Positions 30,536 to 39,549 of a stretch of 64,000 bases of DNA are shown piece after piece. The DNA is taken from assembly GCA_963665925.1 (NCBI GenBank), contig OY762511.1, positions 1,426,001 to 1,490,000 on the forward strand. Direction: 5' to 3'. This stretch comes from G963665925 sp963665925 (GTDB lineage Bacteria; Bacillota; Clostridia; Peptostreptococcales; Acidaminobacteraceae). Position 1 is the first letter of the stretch, and every line of letters begins with the position of its first letter. The notes below the pieces were generated by a model. The model searched no databases and had not been told where the DNA came from. It worked only from the letters and a program-made list of their open reading frames with translations. The translations under genes were made by a program, and so were the position numbers.

Positions 30536-31750
30536 CTAGAATATATAAGCGTTTTCTCCGTGAAGTGTTTCATCAAGTCCGTCAGTCTGCTCTTTTTCAT
30601 TGACACGAACAGGTGTGATCTTGTCAATAATCAGTAGCAGTGCGTAAGAGATGATAAAAGCGTAAACGCTTGCGAAAATAACTGCGCCCACTTCTACCAT
30701 GAAGAAATGCGTGCCGCCGTGGATAAGACCATCCGCGCCGGATGGGTTGATGCTCGTTGTACCCAGAATTGCCAGAAGGATTACGCCTGTAATACCGCCG
30801 ACACCGTGTACGCCCCATACGTCTAAGGCATCATCCCACTGAAGCTTGTTTTTCAGTTCTACCGCGTAGAAGCATACAACGCCGGCTACAATACCGATGA
30901 GTGCTGCCTCTTTTGGTCCAACAAAGCCAGCTGCTGGTGTGATTGTCGCAAGACCTGCAACCGCGCCTGTCAGGAAGCCGATAAACTTAGGCTTGCCAGT
31001 GTGTTTCCATTCAATGAGAAGCCAAACGATTGATGCGAATGATGCTGCGATATCTGTGTTTAGAAAAGCAGTTGCCGTGATTGCGTCAACACGTAGCTCA
31101 CTGCCTGCGTTAAACCCGTACCATCCGAACCAGAGAAGCGCTGTACCAAGTGCGATAAGCGGAATACTGTGTGGTTCGTGGCTCTTGACATAGCGTTTGC
31201 CTACGAAGAAGACAGAAGCCAGTGCAGCCATACCTGCAGTTGCATGTACGACAATGCCGCCTGCAAAGTCAATTACGCCAAGCTGTGCCAGAATACCGCC
31301 GCCCCATACCATATGTGTGAATGGGAAGTATACAAGAAGCAGCCATGCAATTTGGAAAAGGACATAAGCCTTGAAGCGAACCCTTTCAGTAAAGGCACCT
31401 GTTATGAGGGCCGGCGTGATAACTGCAAACATCATCTGATACGCCACGAAAACCAGTAATGGGATGTTATTGTCTGGGGATAGCGAATCCGTAATGCTCA
31501 CGCCATTCAGGAAGGCCATGTCAAGATTGCCGATAATGCCGCCGATATCACCGCTGAAGCAGAGTGAGTATCCTACTGCGTACCAAAGCATTGTTGTGAT
31601 ACCAAGAGAAACGAAACTCTGCATCATGATCGTCAGTACGCCCTTGCGACCCACCAGGCCGCCATAGAAAAATGCGAGACCAGGTGTCATAAGCATGACA
31701 AGGCTTGTCGCCACCAGCATAAAGCCAGTACTGCCAGTATCAAAATTCAT
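30536..31750 (-). CDS. amt: Ammonium transporter (Amt family)
   Basis: Membrane channel for ammonium uptake, 404 residues and 11 predicted membrane segments. The twin pore histidines are seen in VVHATAGMAAL (near 161) and VHGVGGITG (near 308). The protein starts without a cleavable signal peptide, and the C-terminus (GLDETLHGENAY) has the usual conserved tail that contacts PII proteins, although no glnK/PII gene is adjacent. A close sigma-54 promoter match lies 46 bases upstream, and a sigma-54-dependent regulator with sensor kinase is encoded next to it, so nitrogen control is likely. Confidence 0.95.
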   Translation of the reverse strand: MNFDTGSTGFMLVATSLVMLMTPGLAFFYGGLVGRKGVLTIMMQSFVSLGITTMLWYAVGYSLCFSGDIGGIIGNLDMAFLNGVSITDSLSPDNNIPLLVFVAYQMMFAVITPALITGAFTERVRFKAYVLFQIAWLLLVYFPFTHMVWGGGILAQLGVIDFAGGIVVHATAGMAALASVFFVGKRYVKSHEPHSIPLIALGTALLWFGWYGFNAGSELRVDAITATAFLNTDIAASFASIVWLLIEWKHTGKPKFIGFLTGAVAGLATITPAAGFVGPKEAALIGIVAGVVCFYAVELKNKLQWDDALDVWGVHGVGGITGVILLAILGTTSINPSGADGLIHGGTHFFMVEVGAVIFASVYAFIISYALLLIIDKITPVRVNEKEQTDGLDETLHGENAYIF

Positions 31751-31795
31751 AATTAAACCTCCATAATTTCAAAATAGATAGACACAGTTTATAAA

Positions 31796-31811
31796 AGCAA
31801 GTATCATGCCA
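31796..31811 (-). promoter_or_regulatory. Sigma-54 promoter of amt
   Basis: On the minus strand it reads TGGCATGATACTTGCT, matching the sigma-54 consensus TGGCACGNNNNTTGCW at all but one defined position, with the required ten bases between GG and GC. Transcription would start about 36 bases before the amt start codon. The neighbouring sigma-54 activator supports it. Confidence 0.8.
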
Positions 31812-31854
31812 ATTGTGAAAACGTTTATTTCAGTACGTTTGTGGAAAAAGTACG

Positions 31855-31898
31855 CAAAAAAGCGTGCCAGGTCTGTCACACTGTGACAAAACTGGCAC
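31855..31898 (-). terminator. Terminator of the response-regulator transcript
   Basis: Paired arms GTGCCAG / CTGGCAC and TGTCACA / TGTGACA form a long hairpin, followed on the minus strand by a run of six T. It separates the two-component operon from amt. Confidence 0.85.
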
Positions 31899-31908
31899 AC
31901 TTGGTGTC

Positions 31909-33231
31909 TCAGTTCTTAATATTGAATTTGTTGAGCTTGCGGTGCAGCGAACGACGGCTGATGCCCAGTCTTTCAGCAGCATGGGTAATGTTGCCTCCGG
32001 TTTCGTTCAGTGCGGCACGGATGAGCTGTTCTTCAGTATTCTCAACGTTTTTGCTCAGCTGTCCAGTCACCTGAACATCTGCAGTCATGATTTTATCGGG
32101 GATGTCCTCAAGGGTGATGATATCCCCGTCACTAAAGACCATGAGCCGTTCAATGATGTTTTCGAGTTCGCGAACATTGCCGGGCCAGCTGTAGTTGAGA
32201 AGGGCATTGAGTGCTTCCTTTGAAAGATGCTTTTCTGGTGAGGCCGTACTGTTGGTAATGAAGTTGTCAATAAGCTCCCGCAGGTCTTCCTTTCTCTCTC
32301 GAAGGGGTGGTACGGAAAGCGGGATGACATTCAGGCGATAATAGAGGTCTTCTCTAAACTCGCCGCTTTTTACCAGCTGATCAAGGTCTTTGTTGGTAGC
32401 TGTAATGATCCGTACATCAAGCGGGATTGTCTGAGTGCCTCCAAGGCGTTCCAGTTCCTTCTGCTGAATGATTCTAAGCAGCTTGAGCTGGATCAGAGGA
32501 GAGACGTCACCGATTTCATCTAGAAAAATCGTACCGCCATTTGCGAGTTCAAATCGGCCCAGCTTTTTAGAGTAGGCACCGGTGAAGGCCCCTTTTTCAT
32601 ATCCGAAGAGCTCGCTTTCAAGGAGCGTTTCCGGGAGTGCGGAGCAGTTGACCTTGATAAAGGGCATTTGGCTGCGCGGGCTGTTTTCATGAATGGTGCG
32701 TGCAACAAGCTCCTTGCCTACGCCGGTCTCGCCGTGGATATATACTGTTGAGCTTGACTGAGCGACCTTTTGAATCATGTTGAGAAGCTGCTTCATGGCG
32801 TCGCTCTGGCAAACAAGAAGGGATTCCGGCTTGAGTGGCTCATCATCCTGACAGGCGGAATGGTTGAGGATCATTTCCGTTTTTCGAATGGAGTCGAGGA
32901 CATCGTCAATATTGAAGGGCTTTCTGATATAATCCTGCGCGCCCATCTTGAGCGCGTCTATGGCGGTTTCTACACTTGCAAAAGCGGTCATCAGATGTAC
33001 CTTGATACAGGAATCATAGGCGATGATGTGCTTGAAGAGCTCAAGTCCATCCATGTCCGGCATGCGAATATCTGTAAGTACGATGTCTACGGGATGATGT
33101 TCTACAAGACGCAGAGCTTCCCTGCCGTCTGACGCGGTGAGCGTCATGTAGCCTTCACGGCTCAGAACGCGTTCGAGCAGATTGAGAATGTTTTTTTCAT
33201 CGTCCACAATGAGAATCATAGGCTTATTCAT
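31909..33231 (-). CDS. Sigma-54-dependent response regulator (NtrC family)
   Basis: A 440-residue activator of sigma-54 RNA polymerase. The N-terminal receiver has its phosphoacceptor Asp in VLTDIRMPDMDG (near residue 53). The central AAA+ module has Walker A GETGVGKE (~167) and the sigma-54 contact loop GAFTGA (~218). The C-terminal Fis-type helix-turn-helix is GGNITHAAERLGISRRSLHRK. The gene starts 22 bases after the sensor kinase and is translated from the same messenger. Its likely target is the sigma-54 promoter of amt immediately downstream; this is inferred from position. Confidence 0.95.
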   Translation of the reverse strand: MNKPMILIVDDEKNILNLLERVLSREGYMTLTASDGREALRLVEHHPVDIVLTDIRMPDMDGLELFKHIIAYDSCIKVHLMTAFASVETAIDALKMGAQDYIRKPFNIDDVLDSIRKTEMILNHSACQDDEPLKPESLLVCQSDAMKQLLNMIQKVAQSSSTVYIHGETGVGKELVARTIHENSPRSQMPFIKVNCSALPETLLESELFGYEKGAFTGAYSKKLGRFELANGGTIFLDEIGDVSPLIQLKLLRIIQQKELERLGGTQTIPLDVRIITATNKDLDQLVKSGEFREDLYYRLNVIPLSVPPLRERKEDLRELIDNFITNSTASPEKHLSKEALNALLNYSWPGNVRELENIIERLMVFSDGDIITLEDIPDKIMTADVQVTGQLSKNVENTEEQLIRAALNETGGNITHAAERLGISRRSLHRKLNKFNIKN

Positions 33232-33252
33232 AACGGGTCCTTCTTTCTGAAT

Positions 33253-35352
33253 CTATTCCACATCCGCAACCGGAAGTTTTATGATAACTTGTGTACCTTG
33301 GCTTGAACTGGTGATTTCCATGATACCATGGTGGTTTTCAATGATTCTGGAACATATGGAAAGTCCCAGTCCTGAACCGCCTTCACGTGTCGTGTAGAAG
33401 GGTCTGAAAATCTTCTTGAGGTCTTCAGGAGGGATGCCATCGCCTTCGTCGGCAATGTATATTTCCATGGTGCTGTTGATTTCACTGTACATGGTAACCA
33501 ATTCAATACGACCGCCCCTCGGCATGGACTGAACTGCGTTTAAGATCAGGTTGATAAAAACCTGTTTAATCTGCTCGTAGTCCACCTGAACGAGGTCTTT
33601 TTTTGAAAATCTGTGTCTGAGCTGAATGTTTTTGACCTGATCGTCCTGGGCAATGAGCTTGAGCGTGTCTTCAATGATGGTATTGATGTGACAAGTCCTG
33701 AGCCTTGGCGCATTTGGCCGAGCGAAGGTCAGGAACCGTTCAATGATGTGGTCGAGTCTGTCGACTTCTGCAAGTATGATTTCAACATCCGGACCAGATG
33801 GGTGATCCTTGGGTAAATCGCTTTGAATCAGCTGTGTATAGCCCCTGATTGCGGCAAGGGGATTTCGGATTTCATGGGCAACCCCCGCCGAAAGCTCACC
33901 AAGCTCGGAAAGCTTTTTAGCACGGAGAATACTCTCCTCGAAGTTTCTTTTTGCATCGAGGGGATTGAGTAGGACGGTCATGCCGATGAAATGGTCGTGA
34001 CTGTCCTGCTGTAGGAGGACGCTGTAAACAAGTGTCATAGCTTCACCGCTTGGGAAATGAAGTGGACACACTGCGTCGTGGAGTCGCTCATGGTTATGGA
34101 AGATGTTTTTTACGGACTTGAAGAAGGGATTCAGATAGGAGGTGTCCCAATCAGAAATCGTTTTCCCTACTGGCGTGCTGTCGCGCAGACTAAGAACATC
34201 TAGGGCGTAGTCGTTGATGGAGGTGATGGTTCCCTCCTGATCTATGGTTATGATGCCGCTGGGCATACCTTCTATAAGCTCGTCTATGCTGTTTCTAATC
34301 AAATCGATATGAGCGGCTTCGCCCGATTTTTCAAGAACACGCTGCATCATGAAGTTTAGGTCTTCAAGCAGCAGGTCGAAGGAGTCCGCGAGAGCTTTGA
34401 TCTCATCGCTGACAATGACATCCGAAGCGAAATGCTGGTTTTTGACCATGAGTGCACTGGCCTTTTCCATCAGCAGGCGTATGGGCTGGGTGACATGTCT
34501 TGAAATCACTGCCGATAGCACATAGAAAAAGAGCAGAAATCCGATAACTACATAGAAGAAGTATTTTTCAATATCCTTTTTAACGCTGAGTGCGTCATTG
34601 AGATCCTGGGAGATGGTCAGTATCCACTGCTCTGACTGTGTTACATATTGGGGCAGGGGAGATGCGGCGAAAAGATAAGTCCTGCCACCCAGGATTCTCT
34701 GGGATATGCCAGAGACCTCGTCGCTGTTCATATCCGGTCTGAGCCTGCTCAAATATGCGTAGCCTGTGTTGCCGACCTGGACACCGCTGACGATTTCATC
34801 TACGGCCTCGAAGTTCATGACCTCCACAATGGCCCCTTCAAAGGCGCCATTCTTACTGAAGAGCGGTTCGCTGAAGTAGAGAAACCTCTTCCTGTTGAGT
34901 TCTCGAATATCAGATCTGTAAGTCATGTTTTGAAGAAAGGCATCTGTATGGCCCAAAACGTCATCTTCAAGTACGTGAGAAAGTGTGCCGGAACTCAGGA
35001 GAATATTGCCGTCCGTGTCAAGAATCAAAACGGCGTCGTAAGCCTGATAGGCTTGAATCATACTATTCAAATAGTTGAGCCGTGCCGATTCTGTGACCTC
35101 ATCCATGGTGAAGATTCTCGATTGGGCCAGTACTTTGGCATCGGCGGTTCTTTCGAAAATAAAGCGCTCAATTTTATTGGCGGTGAGTGAGGCCAGGGTA
35201 AGCAGCTCTTTCTCCTTGCTGGCACGTGCATTGTCTATCGTGTTCTGATAGAAAATAACGCCCAGAGCAATACTCAGCAGTGTGGAAATGAGCATGAGCA
35301 TCATCATGATTTTAGTTTGCAGCGAAGAGCTGCGCATGCGTCGTGTCATCAT
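33253..35352 (-). CDS. Membrane sensor histidine kinase with extracytoplasmic sensor, HAMP and PAS domains
   Basis: A 699-residue partner of the following response regulator. Order: membrane segment (~14-36), extracellular Cache-like sensor (~40-260), second membrane segment (~268-288), HAMP (~290-345), PAS (~360-470), HisKA with the phosphorylated His in VAHEIRNPLA (about 490), and HATPase with NLILNAVQS, DEGDGIP and GGSGLGLSI boxes. The outside-facing sensor differs from the soluble NtrB, so it reads an external signal, perhaps an amino acid or ammonium, not the internal nitrogen state alone. Start at the twin ATG behind AAAGGAGG. Confidence 0.94.
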   Translation of the reverse strand: MMTRRMRSSSLQTKIMMMLMLISTLLSIALGVIFYQNTIDNARASKEKELLTLASLTANKIERFIFERTADAKVLAQSRIFTMDEVTESARLNYLNSMIQAYQAYDAVLILDTDGNILLSSGTLSHVLEDDVLGHTDAFLQNMTYRSDIRELNRKRFLYFSEPLFSKNGAFEGAIVEVMNFEAVDEIVSGVQVGNTGYAYLSRLRPDMNSDEVSGISQRILGGRTYLFAASPLPQYVTQSEQWILTISQDLNDALSVKKDIEKYFFYVVIGFLLFFYVLSAVISRHVTQPIRLLMEKASALMVKNQHFASDVIVSDEIKALADSFDLLLEDLNFMMQRVLEKSGEAAHIDLIRNSIDELIEGMPSGIITIDQEGTITSINDYALDVLSLRDSTPVGKTISDWDTSYLNPFFKSVKNIFHNHERLHDAVCPLHFPSGEAMTLVYSVLLQQDSHDHFIGMTVLLNPLDAKRNFEESILRAKKLSELGELSAGVAHEIRNPLAAIRGYTQLIQSDLPKDHPSGPDVEIILAEVDRLDHIIERFLTFARPNAPRLRTCHINTIIEDTLKLIAQDDQVKNIQLRHRFSKKDLVQVDYEQIKQVFINLILNAVQSMPRGGRIELVTMYSEINSTMEIYIADEGDGIPPEDLKKIFRPFYTTREGGSGLGLSICSRIIENHHGIMEITSSSQGTQVIIKLPVADVE

Positions 35353-35424
35353 GTCGGGCCTCCTTTCGTATTTATTATATGCCTAAGGCCATAGGATACA
35401 AGAAAAAAATTGGTTTTGGACATA

Positions 35425-35460
35425 AGAAAAGACTGCAGACTCATGGGAGTCAATGCAGTC
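35425..35460 (-). terminator. Terminator after the 131-residue protein gene
   Basis: Stem GACTGCAGACTC / GGAGTCAATGCAGTC (one bulge), followed on the minus strand by TTTTCTT. Confidence 0.75.
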
Positions 35461-35478
35461 CAGCTTTGCACGTTCGGT

Positions 35479-35874
35479 TTAATATAGATTGTATTTTCCC
35501 AGCGTCTGAATACGGTCGTATTCCTTTAAAAACACATCATACAGATTCACATCAGCTTTATTGCACATTGCTGCCAGATAAAACATCAGGTTTCCTATTT
35601 CAGACTCGATTTTCTCTCTGCAAACCGGACACAGGTTGCCAGAAAGTTCAGTCAGACAGTGCTCTTTCAACTGGTCGTAGTCAGCGTCTTCCGGGATGTC
35701 GTGTGAGCAGTTGGACAACTCCAGACACCCACAGCTTGTGATCGATTTTGCGACCGCCCTGTTAACCTTAGATGACGCCTCAGAAAACTTTGTGATGATA
35801 TCGAGCAGGCTGACATGACGGATTAAGACTTCGTCGACACTGTTTTGAAATTGGTCAATAATTAAATCCTTCAT
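35479..35874 (-). CDS. Conserved clostridial protein of unknown function, possibly MazG-like
   Basis: A 131-residue, mostly helical protein that I recognise as common in Clostridia, but without an established function. It has a TSCGCLEL segment (residues 46-53) and a CPVCRE segment near 82-87, then EIGNLMFYLAAMCNKADVNLYDVF, which resembles the helical motif of MazG-type nucleotide pyrophosphohydrolases. Typical metal-binding EExxE residues are not clear, so catalysis is doubtful. Start at ATG behind GGGAGGAA. A terminator separates it from the sensor kinase. Confidence 0.75.
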   Translation of the reverse strand: MKDLIIDQFQNSVDEVLIRHVSLLDIITKFSEASSKVNRAVAKSITSCGCLELSNCSHDIPEDADYDQLKEHCLTELSGNLCPVCREKIESEIGNLMFYLAAMCNKADVNLYDVFLKEYDRIQTLGKYNLY

Positions 35875-36057
35875 GAAAATTCCTCCCTTAATATGGGTTG
35901 TCGCCTAACTCATTTTATCACAATACTCTGAATATTTGAAGGTGGTAAATCGTGTGTGTGCAGAGGTATGGAAGTAATTGAAAAGTATGAAATAATTCAA
36001 ATATCAGACTTTGTTAAGTTTCTGTGAATTAAATTTTTATGTGTGCAGGATACAGTA

Positions 36058-36128
36058 TTGACAGTGAGTATTTGGCTGTGATAAACTATTTGATTAATTT
36101 GACCATTCCTGTGTTTTTCTGTTATAAT
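36058..36128 (+). promoter_or_regulatory. carD promoter region
   Basis: The main promoter is TTGACC (36099-36104), 18 bases, TATAAT (36123-36128). A second candidate is TTGACA (36058-36063), 18 bases, TAAACT (36082-36087). The 288-base spacer upstream holds nothing else I can name. Confidence 0.75.
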
Positions 36129-36162
36129 AGATATACATTAGTTGACATAGGGAGGGAAAGTC

Positions 36163-36642
36163 ATGTTTCAAATAGGCGATAAGGTTGTCTATCCGATGCA
36201 TGGAGCAGGCATCATTGAGGGCGTTGAGGAAAAAGAAATACTAGGTGAGACTAGAAAGTATTATGTACTCAGACTTCCGCTTAAGAACATGAAGGTTCTG
36301 CTTCCGGTGGATAATATCGATCAATTGGGTCTTCGAAATATTATTTCAGAGGATCAGGTAAAAGGCGTTTTTGGTGTGCTTGAGGAAGACTTGTCTTCTA
36401 TGCCACAGAACTGGAACAGAAGGTATCGTTCCAACATGGAGAAGGTTAAAAGCGGAGATATCTATGAAGTGGCAGATGTTGTAAGAAATCTGATGCTGAT
36501 GGATCGTGAAAAAGGCCTTTCTACAGGTGAAAGAAAAATGCTGACAAATTCCAAGCAGATTTTGGTCAGTGAGCTTTGTCTTGCAAACGACAGTACAGAA
36601 AAAGAAATACTGAAGCTGATCGACGACGCACTGACACATTAA
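36163..36642 (+). CDS. CarD-family transcriptional regulator
   Basis: A 159-residue protein with the N-terminal RNA-polymerase-interacting domain (FQIGDKVVYPMHGAGIIEGVEEKEI) and a helical C-terminal domain that contacts DNA near the promoter fork. CarD binds the RNA polymerase beta subunit and stabilises open complexes, mostly at rRNA and housekeeping promoters. ATG behind GGGAGGG. Single-gene unit with its own terminator. Confidence 0.94.
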   Translation: MFQIGDKVVYPMHGAGIIEGVEEKEILGETRKYYVLRLPLKNMKVLLPVDNIDQLGLRNIISEDQVKGVFGVLEEDLSSMPQNWNRRYRSNMEKVKSGDIYEVADVVRNLMLMDREKGLSTGERKMLTNSKQILVSELCLANDSTEKEILKLIDDALTH

Positions 36643-36675
36643 CAGGTGTCCTGGCAACGTTGACAAGAGAACGAT

Positions 36676-36718
36676 ATGCCTTCTGAATGCACATTTAGTG
36701 CTTTCAGAAGGCATTTTA
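36676..36718 (+). terminator. Terminator after carD
   Basis: Stem ATGCCTTCTGAA / TTCAGAAGGCAT with additional inner pairs (GCAC / GTGC), followed by TTTAAAT. Confidence 0.8.
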
Positions 36719-36720
36719 AA

Positions 36721-36832
36721 TGCCTCAGACGGGACCAAGCTCCGAAATTCCGCGTTGCTGGATCCAGTCTGCACCAGTCACGTACGGGCAAGTACGCTCC
36801 TGTCGCAGACCGGATCCGCGCCGCCTGCAGGC
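36721..36832. repeat. Palindromic interspersed repeat, copy 2
   Basis: The core 36743-36823 matches copy 1 at 23607-23683, including GCGTTGCTGGAT, CACCAGTCACGTACG, AGTACGCTCC and ATCCGCGCC. The arms differ between copies but stay complementary within each (here GGATCC and TCTGC face GCAGA and GGATCC). The outer stem TGCCTCAGACGG pairs with CCGCCTGCAGGCA and differs from that of copy 1. Confidence 0.75.
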
Positions 36833-36999
36833 AAGCATAATTAAAAAAAGATTAAAATACAGTTACGAGTGTTTCCTTTTAGTGCATTTTTATGTATAGT
36901 AGGTAGTGCCGATGGTTGAAAATTCCAAGAGTTGGACGATTTTCAAGATTTAAAAATGTGTATATCGGTATGTATATTAATAAGAAAGGAGGGAGACTT

Positions 37000-38100
37000 A
37001 TGATTAAAAGAGTGATTCGCGGTGTGCTCGCGTTAGCTGGAGGATCAGCAGGTTTTGCTTTTGGCCTGTTTCTGGTTCAGGCACCGCAAATACGACAATT
37101 GCTTGGAGAAGGCAGCAAATTTGGACTTATACCTTTTATCTTTCCGCTCATAGTGGGCATTATTATTGGAGTTATCGTTTTTTTGCTTGCACCCATGATT
37201 ATGCGTGCAGGTATTCGTCTTGCCAAGCATACTGAACTCGAACTGGAAAAAATCCCGACAAGCCAGGTCATCATAGGAACAATCGGACTGATACCGGGTC
37301 TGATGATAGCCTATCTGGTGAGCGATCTGTACAAGATTATTCCAGTGCCATTTGTAAGTCAGGTTTTATCGGTTGTAACGTATTTGTTTATGGCCTATTT
37401 GGGAGTCAGTGTTGCGACACGCAACCTATCTGACATGTCACGACTCCCCGATATTTTAAAGAGACAGACGGAGGGACTGGGTAAGTCGGAGCCTTGCACC
37501 AAAAGTGGTGCAAAACCTAAGATTCTGGATACCAGCGTAATCATCGATGGACGCATATCCGACATCAGCAAGACTGGTTTTGTGGAAGGCCCAATTGTCA
37601 TCCCTGAGTTTGTACTGGAGGAGCTGCGCCATATCGCAGATTCATCAGATGGACTTAAACGAAACAGAGGTCGTCGGGGGCTGGATATACTGAAAGTCAT
37701 TCAACAGGATCTGGACGTGGAAGTTCAAATTACCGATGCAGACTTTGAAGATGTGGCAGAGGTGGATGTGAAGCTTCTAAAACTTGCTCAGCGCATTGAC
37801 GGTGTCGTTGTGACCAACGACTATAACCTGAATAAGGTTGCAGATCTGCAGGGTGTGCCTGTACTGAATATCAATGAGCTTGCCAATGCAGTCAAGCCGG
37901 TGGTGCTTCCAGGTGAGGAAATGGTCGTAACCGTAATCAAGGAAGGTAAGGAGTCCAATCAGGGCGTTGCCTATCTGGATGACGGAACCATGATTGTCGT
38001 TGAAGGCGGAAAGAAGTTTATCGGTCAGACAAAGCAGGTTATCGTAACAAGTGTTCTTCAGACTGCGGCAGGTAGAATGATATTTGCCAAGCCGGCATAG
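37000..38100 (+). CDS. Membrane-anchored PIN/TRAM-domain protein (YacL-like)
   Basis: A probable membrane-bound ribonuclease, related to Bacillus YacL. Four membrane segments (residues ~5-140) are followed by a PIN domain (~175-290) with the acidic active-site residues in LDTSVIIDGRI, the EELR segment and DGVVVTNDYNLNK, then a TRAM RNA-binding domain (~300-355). The frame is open from 36916, but AAAGGAGGGAG just before 37000 fixes the start at that ATG. In many Gram-positives this gene precedes ispD, as it does here. Confidence 0.92.
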   Translation: MIKRVIRGVLALAGGSAGFAFGLFLVQAPQIRQLLGEGSKFGLIPFIFPLIVGIIIGVIVFLLAPMIMRAGIRLAKHTELELEKIPTSQVIIGTIGLIPGLMIAYLVSDLYKIIPVPFVSQVLSVVTYLFMAYLGVSVATRNLSDMSRLPDILKRQTEGLGKSEPCTKSGAKPKILDTSVIIDGRISDISKTGFVEGPIVIPEFVLEELRHIADSSDGLKRNRGRRGLDILKVIQQDLDVEVQITDADFEDVAEVDVKLLKLAQRIDGVVVTNDYNLNKVADLQGVPVLNINELANAVKPVVLPGEEMVVTVIKEGKESNQGVAYLDDGTMIVVEGGKKFIGQTKQVIVTSVLQTAAGRMIFAKPA

Positions 38101-38280
38101 CAGAGGTATAAAAACAGGAAAGATAATTAAAAAGCGTATAAACCATGAGGATGTTGCAAAATGCAATATCCTCTTTTGTGTTTTTCGGGATGTAAAATAA
38201 TCACAACAAGGCTATGCAAAAAAATAGTACAAGCCGAGCAATGTGGGGGCTGATATGCTAAAATGAGTTGAGGTGATTGA

Positions 38281-39009
38281 ATGCAAAAAGTTGTGGCCAT
38301 TATTCCTGCTGCAGGCAGTGGCAAACGTATGGGGGAACAAGTCAACAAACAATTCTTGGAGCTTGGCGGCGAAACTGTATTGGGTAGAACGCTAAAAGCC
38401 TTCGAAGAGGCAGAGCTCATAAATGAAATCATTGTTGCTGCAAGGGAAGATGAAATAGAGCAGGTGAATGCCCTTGCTGACAAGCTTGGACTTCAGAAAA
38501 TTCGGTGTGTCGTATCGGGTGGAAGAGAAAGACAGGATTCCATCGTAGAAGCGCTAAAGCATACAGATGAGGCTGACGGCTGGATACTCGTTCATGATGG
38601 GGCAAGACCCTTTGTGCTTTCAAAGGAGCTGGACCAGTTTGTCCTAAGACTCAAGGAACTGAATGACCCGGAAGCGAACGGTGGCTACATTTCGTTGATT
38701 ACTGCCGTCCCTTCTAAGGATACAATAAAAAGGGTGAGTGACGGACGCGTAAGAGAAACGCTGGATCGCGCCCAGCTTTATAATGTACAGACGCCGCAGG
38801 GCTTTCGTAGAGATGTGTTGATCAGAGCCTACGAGCACGCCGCCATAAGCGGGTACGTGGGAACGGATGACGCATCGCTGGTTGAGCATTACGGCGGAAT
38901 TGTCGAAGTGCATCAGGGGACCTATGAAAACATAAAAATTACAACGCCGGATGACATCTATCTGGGTGAAGCAATCATAAAGAAGAGAGGAGCGATGAAA
39001 TGCGTATAG
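38281..39009 (+). CDS. ispD: 2-C-methyl-D-erythritol 4-phosphate cytidylyltransferase
   Basis: Third step of the MEP isoprenoid pathway, joining CTP to methylerythritol phosphate. It has the nucleotide-binding loop AAGSGKRMG (residues 10-18), VHDGARPF (~102-109) and TPQGFRRD (~171). 242 residues. Its stop overlaps the ispF start by ten bases, showing translational coupling. Confidence 0.96.
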   Translation: MQKVVAIIPAAGSGKRMGEQVNKQFLELGGETVLGRTLKAFEEAELINEIIVAAREDEIEQVNALADKLGLQKIRCVVSGGRERQDSIVEALKHTDEADGWILVHDGARPFVLSKELDQFVLRLKELNDPEANGGYISLITAVPSKDTIKRVSDGRVRETLDRAQLYNVQTPQGFRRDVLIRAYEHAAISGYVGTDDASLVEHYGGIVEVHQGTYENIKITTPDDIYLGEAIIKKRGAMKCV

Positions 39010-39473
39010 GAATTGGTTATGATGTTCATAAGCTTGTTGAAGATCGCGAGCTGGTACTCGGAGGTGTGAAAATTGCACATACCCATGGACTGCTAGGGCA
39101 TTCCGATGCGGATGTTCTCGTTCACGCGGTAATGGACGCACTTCTTGGTGCGGGAGCCCTTGGAGACATAGGCAAGCATTTCCCAGACACGGACAGTGCC
39201 TATAAGGGCATTTCGAGCATTGACCTGCTCAAAGAGGTTGCCGTGATTCTGTCAGACAATGGCTATAAAATTGGGAACATAGACGCCACTGTGATTGCCC
39301 AAGCACCAAAATTGGCACCGCATATTCAAAGCATGCGGGAGCGAATTGCCCATGCGCTTGAGCTTGATATCGACAGAGTCAGCGTTAAGGCGACGACAAC
39401 GGAGAAACTTGGATTTGCCGGTCGTGAAGAAGGCATTGCTGCAGAAGCGGCTGCCCTGATTCACAAAAAATAG
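39000..39473 (+). CDS. ispF: 2-C-methyl-D-erythritol 2,4-cyclodiphosphate synthase
   Basis: Fifth step of the MEP pathway, forming the cyclic diphosphate. The metal ligands are in DVHKL (residues 8-12), and the substrate loop is GHSDADVLVHAVMDALLGA (residues ~33-51). The C-terminal GREEGIAAEA is also conserved. 157 residues, a trimer in known relatives. The ATG overlaps the end of ispD. Confidence 0.97.
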   Translation: MRIGIGYDVHKLVEDRELVLGGVKIAHTHGLLGHSDADVLVHAVMDALLGAGALGDIGKHFPDTDSAYKGISSIDLLKEVAVILSDNGYKIGNIDATVIAQAPKLAPHIQSMRERIAHALELDIDRVSVKATTTEKLGFAGREEGIAAEAAALIHKK

Positions 39474-39499
39474 GCGCAGTCTGTCCGGTGTGAATAGGA

Positions 39500-39528
39500 T
39501 TGACAACCAGACGCCAATTCTATATATT
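39500..39528 (+). promoter_or_regulatory. proS promoter
   Basis: TTGACA, 17 bases, TATATT, directly before the T-box leader. Confidence 0.85.
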
Positions 39529-39549
39529 ATATTCATTGAGATATTCAGG

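Noticed and set aside
31860..31876. TGGCACG...TTGC on the minus strand as a sigma-54 promoter
   Set aside because: The spacing between GG and GC is 11, not 10, and the sequence is the 3' arm and T run of the response-regulator terminator.
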